Below the pieces are notes generated by a model that saw nothing but the letters and a program-made list of their open reading frames with translations, did no database searches and was not told the DNA's origin. From positions 151,533 to 215,532 of the forward strand of contig JADKEH010000014.1 in assembly GCA_016718155.1 (NCBI GenBank): DNA of 64,000 bases, written 5' to 3'. Shown here in pieces: positions 57,771 to 64,000 of the stretch; position 1 is the first letter of the stretch; every line of letters begins with the position of its first letter. This DNA is from Candidatus Rhodoferax randersensis (lineage in GTDB: Bacteria; Pseudomonadota; Gammaproteobacteria; Burkholderiales; Burkholderiaceae_C). The position numbers and the translations under genes are program-made.

Positions 57771-57843
57771 GTGGATTCCTTGCGGTGTGAAGGCTGCGTG
57801 GTTGACAGAAGAATTGTTGGTCAAACTGCAAGGTAATTTATGG

Positions 57844-57862
57844 CTATTTGGACCCCAAATAG
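57844..57862. promoter_or_regulatory. Candidate Lrp-type operator between mdeA and mdeR
   Basis: Inverted repeat CTATTTGG-ACC-CCAAATAG, 8-base arms with a 3-base centre, lying 73 bp upstream of mdeA and 51 bp upstream of mdeR. Size and A/T-rich flanks fit an Lrp/AsnC dimer site. TAAAAT at 57876-57881 could be the mdeR -10. Confidence 0.6.
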
Positions 57863-57912
57863 TTACCAAGACAGATAAAATATTCCAAACACGACGCCAC
57901 CGAAGAAAAGAA

Positions 57913-58389
57913 ATGCCCATGCCTCCCGTTTTGCTGGATTCCACCGACCAGCGATTGCTGCAAGCCCTGCAACAGGACGCCCGCACCACCATGGCCGAAT
58001 TGGCACAGCAAGTGTCACTGTCGCCCTCGCCGTGCTGGCGGCGCGTGCGGCAACTGGAGGAAACCGGTGTGATCGAGGGCTACCACGCGCACCTCAGCCG
58101 CCAGAAGCTGGGCTACGGTGTAACCGGCTTTGTGCACCTGCAAATGGACAACCACATGCCAGAGATCATGGCGGCGTTCGAGCGCGAAGTGGTGGCGCTG
58201 CCGCAGGTGCTGTCCTGCCACAACCTGTCAGGCCGCTACGACTACCTGATTGAAGCCATTGCCCCCGACCTGGAGGCGTTCTCGCAACTGGTACGCGTGA
58301 AGATTCGCAGCCTGCCGGGCGTGAAGGAAATCTCCACCAGCTTTTCACTCAAGGAGGTGAAGCGGGGTGGGATATTGCCGGTGGCGTAA
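57913..58389 (+). CDS. mdeR: Lrp/AsnC-family regulator MdeR
   Basis: 158 residues from the ATG at 57913 (57919 also possible). N-terminal helix-turn-helix TDQRLLQALQQDARTTMAELAQQVSLSPSPCWRRVRQLEETGVI, then the RAM ligand-binding domain with SGRYDYLIEAIAPDLEAFSQLV. Divergent from mdeA, as mdeR is in Pseudomonas putida, where it activates mdeAB. Methionine is the expected effector. Confidence 0.88.
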   Translation: MPMPPVLLDSTDQRLLQALQQDARTTMAELAQQVSLSPSPCWRRVRQLEETGVIEGYHAHLSRQKLGYGVTGFVHLQMDNHMPEIMAAFEREVVALPQVLSCHNLSGRYDYLIEAIAPDLEAFSQLVRVKIRSLPGVKEISTSFSLKEVKRGGILPVA

Positions 58390-58426
58390 GCCGCTGCTCG
58401 TCGCGCCTCGGGTACTGGCCGAGGGT

Positions 58427-60913
58427 TCAGGGATTGAGCAACACCGCCGTGGCCGCGAACGGTACCACCGAACCATCGGTGATCGACATGTAGAGCACCT
58501 GGATGTCCAGGCTGCCGGTGGGGGTGAGAAATTGAAAATCATCGATGTACCCTTCGGCGGTGTCGCTCAACTGCTCGCCACTGGGCCAAAGGAAGCGGAC
58601 ATCGCGACCGCTGGCAACGCTTTCCCAGTCTTCATAGTCCACGATACTGGCCGAGCCGCTGCTGCGGCCATCGGCGTAGATGAGCTTTTTCGGGCCAACA
58701 AAGGGCAAGGGCGAACTGCTGGTTTTGCCAGTGGTGACGGACGGATCGCCAAAATACATCTTGTAGCGCACGTCGCCAATATGCAGGGGCAGCGCCGCCT
58801 GGGCACTCTTGAACATCTTCGGGCAGCCGGTACTGTCATATTGCGGCACGAACGTGGTGCCACTCCATACCGCGTAGGCGTGGTTGTGGCTGGCGGTGGT
58901 GCAGCCGCTGATTTGATCGACGGTAAACACCATGAAGGTCCCAACCGCGCCGTCCCAGCGCCAGTCGGTCAGGGTGGGCCAGGCAATCTTGTTCTGGCGC
59001 GCTGCGCTGATCTTGCTGGTGGGGTTGACCGTATCTCCGGCAACGCCGATGACCACCGTGGCCGGGCAGTTGCCGCCAGAAAGATAGTCCGCCGATGTGG
59101 TGCAGGTGGTGGCCGCGCCAAGATTGAAGTCCCGCCCGACATAACCATCGACGCTGGCGACCGAGTAAATGCGGGTCTTGCCGTCGACATCGTTCGACTC
59201 AAAAAACAAGCGCACCTTGGCGCCCAAGGCCGCCGACAACGGCACCCCCTGGCCGGTCGCGATCGACTTGATACCACTGGTGGCCGACGTGGGCGAGCGC
59301 ACACCGCTGCTTGTGGCGTAACTGGTAAAGCCGCTCAGGTAGCTGGCCGAATTGGAGGCCGACACCACGCCGCTGCTCGCCACCGACTGCCCGGTCACAC
59401 CTTGCGGACCGTAATAGAACTGCACCGTGTTGGCCACGGCCCCCGCTTCCGGGCCAAAACGCGTGGCCGAAAGCCGGGCGTTGCCGTCCGCCACTGGCTT
59501 GGTGAGCGTGGCCACAGCACTGCCCGTGCCCTGCAATTGCCAATACTCCGCTGGGGTGGTGGCGCCCACCGCTGCGGTGGTGCCGGCGGTGGTGCAAGCG
59601 CTGTCCTTGCAGGCCTTGACCACCACCGAGTAAGTCGTGGCAGCCTTCAGCGGCGTCAGGGTGGCGCTGGTGGCTGTTGCCGTGGCCGTGACGGTGACAG
59701 CGATGGCCGTCAAGGCCTCGGTGGCGGTGATCTCATAGTGGTCGATGGCGTAGCCCGTGGGCGCGGACCAACTCGCGAGCAGTTTGCTCGACGAACCAAA
59801 GCTGGCGCTCCCAACAGTCTGAGGGTTAACTTGGGAAACGGTCACGCTGCCCGGCGCGCTGGGTGTCGCGCAGCCAGCGGTGCTGAGAAGGCCAGAAATC
59901 GGCCCCAAATCAACGATCGTGCCGGCAGTGGACAAGCCAGCCGCGTAGAGGCGTTGATCGACCAGTTTAGTGGCCAGGTAGTTCTGAGTGCCCAGGTAAT
60001 ACCGATAGTAGTACGGCAAGGCCGTTTGGCTAACGGCACCAGCCGGGGCAAAGTACTGCGCGAAGGAGCCCTCTGCCCAGCGAAAGATGCAGTCGGATGA
60101 TGCCTGAGTCGACGTTGGGTCGAACTGACCCAGTGCCGTGATCACATTGGCGCTGTTGGTCATGAACCCTCCGTGGTCACCAACGGGGTCGTCGATCAAC
60201 AACTTGAAGGTCGCGCCATACTTGATCACCCAGTCACGAGCGGCGGACATCCCAATGCACCCACTCAAGGTCGGATCGGGATCGAGTTCACCGCAGTACA
60301 TCACCCACTGGACACCGCTAAAGGGCAGCGCGCCATAGGCACCAGCCACGATCTGCTGATTCGGTGGAAAGCCCGAGGCCGCGCCGCCTGCGTTCGACAA
60401 GGTCATGTTGAAGTACCGATTGCCCGACGACGTATCCAACGCGGTCACGCCGTAAGAGTTGGCTGAACCGCGCGAGTAACCATGAAACAGCACGGTACCG
60501 GGCTTGATGCCCTTCTCCTTCAACAGACTCGCGATGAGGGGGTACATCTCCTCTGGCTGATAGTAGTCGGCCGTGGTTTCCCCGCCACCAAACCACCATT
60601 GCAGTGCCAGGATGGCGTAGCCGCGAGACTGCAAATAGGGCTGCCACAGATAGAACTCGTCGGTTGCATAGCTGCCATGTCCGTGCAAGGTCACGATGAC
60701 GCCCGTGGGTACGCTGGTGGAGGGTTGCCACCAAATGCTGAACGCCTTGTTGTCCGTGGTGTTTCGAATCTCGGCGTTCTTGCCTACGGCGAAGTCGTAG
60801 CGCGTGGCGTTGGCGCTCTTGGCTTGATTGAGGATGCTGGCGGAGTCAGCCTGAGCGGCGAACGACACAAGCAGGGCAACGACAAACCAGAGCAAGCGAA
60901 CAGGACTGCACAT
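58427..60913 (-). CDS. Secreted alpha/beta-hydrolase with fibronectin-III and C-terminal beta-rich domains
   Basis: 828 residues, signal peptide MCSPVRLLWFVVALLVSFAAQA. The hydrolase domain (about residues 25-330) shows the oxyanion segment VTLHGHGSYA, the nucleophile elbow FHGYSRGSANSYG and a C-terminal His in VGDHGGFM. Next is a fibronectin-III-like stretch (APGSVTVSQVNPQTVGSASF to VVKACKDSACTTAG) with a Thr/Ala-rich centre. The last 300 residues are beta-rich with several Cys pairs and resemble no family I know. The domain order recalls extracellular esterases or polyhydroxyalkanoate depolymerases, but I cannot name the substrate. It converges with mdeR 37 bp away. Confidence 0.7.
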   Translation of the reverse strand: MCSPVRLLWFVVALLVSFAAQADSASILNQAKSANATRYDFAVGKNAEIRNTTDNKAFSIWWQPSTSVPTGVIVTLHGHGSYATDEFYLWQPYLQSRGYAILALQWWFGGGETTADYYQPEEMYPLIASLLKEKGIKPGTVLFHGYSRGSANSYGVTALDTSSGNRYFNMTLSNAGGAASGFPPNQQIVAGAYGALPFSGVQWVMYCGELDPDPTLSGCIGMSAARDWVIKYGATFKLLIDDPVGDHGGFMTNSANVITALGQFDPTSTQASSDCIFRWAEGSFAQYFAPAGAVSQTALPYYYRYYLGTQNYLATKLVDQRLYAAGLSTAGTIVDLGPISGLLSTAGCATPSAPGSVTVSQVNPQTVGSASFGSSSKLLASWSAPTGYAIDHYEITATEALTAIAVTVTATATATSATLTPLKAATTYSVVVKACKDSACTTAGTTAAVGATTPAEYWQLQGTGSAVATLTKPVADGNARLSATRFGPEAGAVANTVQFYYGPQGVTGQSVASSGVVSASNSASYLSGFTSYATSSGVRSPTSATSGIKSIATGQGVPLSAALGAKVRLFFESNDVDGKTRIYSVASVDGYVGRDFNLGAATTCTTSADYLSGGNCPATVVIGVAGDTVNPTSKISAARQNKIAWPTLTDWRWDGAVGTFMVFTVDQISGCTTASHNHAYAVWSGTTFVPQYDSTGCPKMFKSAQAALPLHIGDVRYKMYFGDPSVTTGKTSSSPLPFVGPKKLIYADGRSSGSASIVDYEDWESVASGRDVRFLWPSGEQLSDTAEGYIDDFQFLTPTGSLDIQVLYMSITDGSVVPFAATAVLLNP

Positions 60914-61215
60914 GGTAGGGCCTCCGATCCAATGGAAGTATCAGAATTTCTGTGTGAGTGGCGATTGGATGTTAGCTGAGGCTTGCAGGCTTGAGGACTT
61001 TCGGATTTGAATTTTTCAGACTAGCCTCGGCCGGACGGGGACCCGGCCCCAGGCGCGGCCGATGCCGCGGCCGCTTCGGATACAGTGGCCGTGGCGCCGT
61101 TGCCGCACCCGGCACACCCAATGCGTCACTGCGAGCGCAGCGCGGCAGTCCATGGATTCGAGAGACCTGGATTGCTTCACTGCGTTCGCAATGACGATGT
61201 TCTGTCACCTTAAGA
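60914..61215. other. 302-bp intergenic region with repeat copy 5
   Basis: Divergent starts of the secreted hydrolase and the MFS gene. The part 61040-61110 is very GC-rich with overlapping short inverted repeats (GCGGCCG around a CCGCGG). The repeat unit at 61124-61196 ends 20 bp before the MFS start, so the promoter for that gene must lie within or before the repeat. Confidence 0.6.
61124..61196. repeat. Dispersed palindromic repeat, copy 5
   Basis: Begins GCGTCACTGCGAGCGCAGCG and ends CTGCGTTCGCAATGACG, with the GGCAGTCCATGGATTCG and CTGGATTGCTTCACTGCG middle blocks. It is the shortest copy, about one unit. Confidence 0.7.
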
Positions 61216-62679
61216 ATGACGCATCCGCATACCTTCGCTTCCCTGCAGACCCGCTACGGGCCGCGCTACCGCTGGCTGCTGCTGCTGACCGTGATGGTTG
61301 GCACCATGGCGTCAATCATGTCGTCCACCATCATCAATGTGGCCGTGCCGGACATGACCCGCTACTTTGCGATGGGGCAGGACCGCATGCAGTGGGTGTC
61401 GTCCGGCTTCATGCTGGCCATGACGGTGTCGATGCTGACCACGCCCTGGCTGTTGGCGCGCTACGGCTACCGCCGGACCTACTCGGTAGCGATCTGGCTG
61501 CTACTGGCCGGTGGCATGGGCGGTGGCCTGACCAGCAACTTTGACCTGGTGCTGCTGGCGCGGGTCGCACAGGGCCTGGCCTCAGGCGTGCTGCAACCGG
61601 TGCCGGCGATCATCATCCTGCGGGTGTTTGGGCCTAGTGAACAGGGCCGCGCCAGCGGCATCTTTGGCATGGGCGTGGTGCTGGCACCGGCCCTGGGGCC
61701 CAGCATCGGCGGCTTGCTGGTGGACTGGTTTGGCTGGCGCTCCACCTTCTTCATGGTGGTGCCCTTCTGCCTGGCCTCGCTGGTGCTGGCGCGACGCTAT
61801 GTGCCGTCGGCCAATCCGGTTACCGAATCGGCCAAGCTGGGCCAGGCCACGCTGGACTGGTTTGGCCTGCTGCTGGCAACTATCGCGACACTGAGCCTGC
61901 TCAACGGCATGGTGACGCTGCACAGCGGCGCTTTGGTCCACGCCCTGGGCATGCTGGCGACGTCAGGGATTGCGCTGCTGGCCTTCGTGTACTGGCAGCG
62001 CCGGCTCAGCCATGTCCACCGCGGCGCGCACCAGCAAGCGCCGCTGATGAACCTGGCGCTATTCAGCCACCGCCAGTTCGCCATGGGCAGCATCGTATCC
62101 ATCATCTACGGCACAGCCCTGTTCGGCTCCACCTACCTGTTGCCGGTCTACCTGCAAATGGGCCTGGGGCTGTCGGCCTCGCACGTGGGCGCCATGCTGC
62201 TGCCGGCCGGCCTCGTGCTGGCGATCACCATCGCCATCGTCGGCCGCCTGGCAGACCGGCAGCCCGCGCACCTGCTGGTCAGCGTGGGCCTGGTGTTGCT
62301 GGCGTTGGGTTTCGCGCTGATGGTGACGGTCGGGCTGCAAACCTCGATCTGGCTCATCATGGTCTGGGCCATGGTGGGGCGCGTCGGGCTGGGCTTCATC
62401 CTGCCCTCGCTCAATTTGAGCGCCATGCGTTGCCTGCCGAAGCACCTGATTCCGCAAGGCTCCAGCGTCATCAGTTTCCTGCGCATGGTGGGCGGCGCCG
62501 TGGGCGTGAGTCTGTGCGCCCTGTTCCTGGAGTGGCGGCTGGCCGTTCACGGCCAATCGCTGGCGCAGCTGGGCACCAATCCCTTGCGCCTGCGGGCGTT
62601 CAACGAATCCTTTGTGATGTTGGCCGGCCTGAGTGTGATGGCCATCGTGGCGGCCTGGCAACTGCGTGAGAAAGAGTAG
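61216..62679 (+). CDS. MFS transporter, DHA2 (EmrB/QacA-like) family
   Basis: 487 residues with fourteen predicted helices, so probably DHA2 rather than DHA1. Motifs include STIINVAVPDMTRYFAMGQDRMQWVSSGFMLAM in helices 1 and 2, LLARVAQGLASGVLQP (motif B-like), and MGVVLAPALGPSIGGLLVDWFGWRSTFFM, the family motif C in helix 5. A proton-driven drug or metabolite exporter. No periplasmic adaptor (EmrA-like) gene is adjacent. It converges with rarA, 18 bp apart. Confidence 0.87.
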   Translation: MTHPHTFASLQTRYGPRYRWLLLLTVMVGTMASIMSSTIINVAVPDMTRYFAMGQDRMQWVSSGFMLAMTVSMLTTPWLLARYGYRRTYSVAIWLLLAGGMGGGLTSNFDLVLLARVAQGLASGVLQPVPAIIILRVFGPSEQGRASGIFGMGVVLAPALGPSIGGLLVDWFGWRSTFFMVVPFCLASLVLARRYVPSANPVTESAKLGQATLDWFGLLLATIATLSLLNGMVTLHSGALVHALGMLATSGIALLAFVYWQRRLSHVHRGAHQQAPLMNLALFSHRQFAMGSIVSIIYGTALFGSTYLLPVYLQMGLGLSASHVGAMLLPAGLVLAITIAIVGRLADRQPAHLLVSVGLVLLALGFALMVTVGLQTSIWLIMVWAMVGRVGLGFILPSLNLSAMRCLPKHLIPQGSSVISFLRMVGGAVGVSLCALFLEWRLAVHGQSLAQLGTNPLRLRAFNESFVMLAGLSVMAIVAAWQLREKE

Positions 62680-62697
62680 CGCGGCGCGCCGGGCGAG

Positions 62698-63993
62698 TCA
62701 GGTGGCGCTGCTGTTACGGTCGAGTTCGCGCAGTTGCCGCAGCTTCTCGGCAATGCGAATTTCCAGCCCGCGCTCGACCGGCCGATAGAAACCGGGCGGC
62801 GCCATGCCATCGGGCAGGTAGCGTTCACCTGCGGCAAAGCCGCCCTCCTCATCGTGCGCATAGCGATAGCCCTTGCCGTAGTCCAGCTCTTTCATCAGCT
62901 TGGTGGGCGCATTGCGCAGGTGCATGGGCACGGGGCGCGTGCCGTCCTTCTTGACGAAGGCCTTGGCTTCATTGAAGGCCTGGTAGACCGCGTTGGACTT
63001 GGGCGCGACCGCCAGGTAGACCACGCACTGCGCCAGGGTCAGCTCGCCCTCGGGTGAGCCCAGGCGCTCGTACACATCGGCCGCGTCCAGCGCCAGCGCC
63101 AGCGCGCGCGGATCGGCCAGGCCAATGTCCTCACTGGCCATGCGGATCATACGACGCGCCAGATAGCGCGGGTCAGCCCCACCGTCGAGCATGCGCACAA
63201 ACCAGTACAGCGCGGCATCGGGGTCGGAGCCGCGCACCGACTTGTGCAGGGCGCTGATGGTGTCGTAGAACTGCTCGCCGCCCTTGTCATAACGGCGCAG
63301 GCGCTCACCCAGCACTTTGAGCAGCCAGGCATCAGTAATCTCCGTCAGCTTCTCCTGCGTGGCGGCCACGGCCAGCGTCTCCAGCGTGTTGAGCAGGCGC
63401 CGCGCATCGCCGTCGGCGTAGGCCACCAGGCGCTCCACAGCTATATTTTCAATAGCAGGTAAGGCTCCAATATCCTTGGCCCTGGCCACGATCTGCTCCA
63501 AATCCGGTTGCGACAGCGGTTGCAGCACATATACAGCGGCGCGCGACAGCAAGGCCGAGTTGACTTCGAACGAGGGGTTCTCGGTGGTGGCGCCGATGAA
63601 GGTGAACAGGCCGCTCTCCACATGCGGCAAAAAGGCGTCCTGCTGGCTCTTGTTGAAGCGGTGCACCTCGTCGACAAACACAATGGTGCGGCGCCCCTGT
63701 CCCAGCGCCACCTGTGCCTGCTCCACCGCCTCGCGAATGTCCTTGATGCCGCCCAGCACCGCGCTGATGGTGATGAACTGCGCCTCGAACGCGTCCGCCA
63801 TCAACCGCGCAATGGTGGTCTTGCCGGTGCCCGGCGGCCCCCACAGGATGCAACTGTGCGGCTGGCCCGACTCGAACGCCAGGCGCAACGCCATGCCTTC
63901 GCCCAGCAGGTGCTGCTGGCCGATGACTTCGCTCAGCCGCTTGGGGCGCAGGCGCTCGGCCAGGGGTTGGTGACTTGGAGACTGCGGGATCAT
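62698..63993 (-). CDS. rarA: Replication-associated recombination protein RarA (MgsA)
   Basis: 431 residues, AAA+ ATPase acting at stalled replication forks and related to clamp loaders. Start QPLAERLRPKRLSEVIGQQHLLG, Walker A LWGPPGTGKTTIARL, Walker B TIVFVDEVHRFNKSQQDAFL, sensor 1 FIGATTENPSFEVNSALLSR, and C-terminal MgsA_C block ARYLARRMIRMASEDIGLADP. Complete apart from its promoter, which lies past the right edge of the window. Confidence 0.93.
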   Translation of the reverse strand: MIPQSPSHQPLAERLRPKRLSEVIGQQHLLGEGMALRLAFESGQPHSCILWGPPGTGKTTIARLMADAFEAQFITISAVLGGIKDIREAVEQAQVALGQGRRTIVFVDEVHRFNKSQQDAFLPHVESGLFTFIGATTENPSFEVNSALLSRAAVYVLQPLSQPDLEQIVARAKDIGALPAIENIAVERLVAYADGDARRLLNTLETLAVAATQEKLTEITDAWLLKVLGERLRRYDKGGEQFYDTISALHKSVRGSDPDAALYWFVRMLDGGADPRYLARRMIRMASEDIGLADPRALALALDAADVYERLGSPEGELTLAQCVVYLAVAPKSNAVYQAFNEAKAFVKKDGTRPVPMHLRNAPTKLMKELDYGKGYRYAHDEEGGFAAGERYLPDGMAPPGFYRPVERGLEIRIAEKLRQLRELDRNSSAT

Positions 63994-64000
63994 TCGGCAA

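Overview
The window is GC-rich bacterial DNA whose genes look betaproteobacterial, most probably Burkholderiales and perhaps a Rhodoferax-like member of the Comamonadaceae. That call rests on the style of the proteins (an RpfE-like gene overlapping recJ, a PurM paralogue, a TrpS with a C-terminal YegP-like extension, long c-di-GMP sensors). It is a family-level inference, not a species identification.

Layout. From 0 to 19.5 kb there is a housekeeping and signalling stretch: an RpfE-like protein, recJ, an EAL protein, a periplasmic binding protein, a glycerophosphodiesterase, rnm, a YciO-like protein, a site-2 protease, trpS, a PurM-like protein, an IS1380-family element, and a binding protein followed by a PAS-GGDEF-EAL sensor. 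Many of these genes, trpS included, are broken by single-base shifts, while nearly everything after 20 kb reads cleanly. Sequencing or assembly error is therefore at least as likely as gene decay.

From 20.5 to 38.2 kb one continuous minus-strand gene train reads, from its promoter end: aauB-aauE-aauD-aauA (a tryptophan tryptophylquinone amine dehydrogenase and its maturation proteins), monohaem cytochrome c, DUF1329, DUF1302, an RND/MMPL exporter, a TerB-like protein, a YCF48-like protein, aldehyde dehydrogenase, a second monohaem cytochrome, a fused tetrahaem MauG/cytochrome-peroxidase protein, a Rieske protein, and a large molybdopterin oxidoreductase of the arsenite-oxidase/iodate-reductase type. 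The largest gap is 66 bp and many genes overlap by 4 bp. A divergent AraC-family regulator sits at the promoter end. I read this as a periplasmic amine-oxidation system with its own aldehyde dehydrogenase, redox carriers and envelope transport module, joined to an unusual molybdoenzyme plus MauG module. It is the most interesting part of the window.

From 39.5 to 46.5 kb there is a second amine or amino-acid island: HAD hydrolase, Tm-1-like protein, class III aminotransferase, then divergently an aldehyde dehydrogenase, an APC permease and a MarR regulator. The divergent promoter region carries two copies of the palindrome GTTGCA-N2-TGCAAC, a likely MarR operator pair. After that come tRNA-Ser(CGA), a small unknown protein, oligopeptidase A, diacylglycerol kinase, a livHMGF branched-chain amino-acid ABC transporter without its binding protein, and an mdeR-mdeA-mdeB methionine-degradation locus with a candidate Lrp-type operator and a good terminator. 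The window closes with a secreted alpha/beta hydrolase, an MFS exporter and rarA.

A dispersed palindromic repeat beginning GTCATTGCGAG and ending CTCGCAATGAC occurs in five intergenic places.
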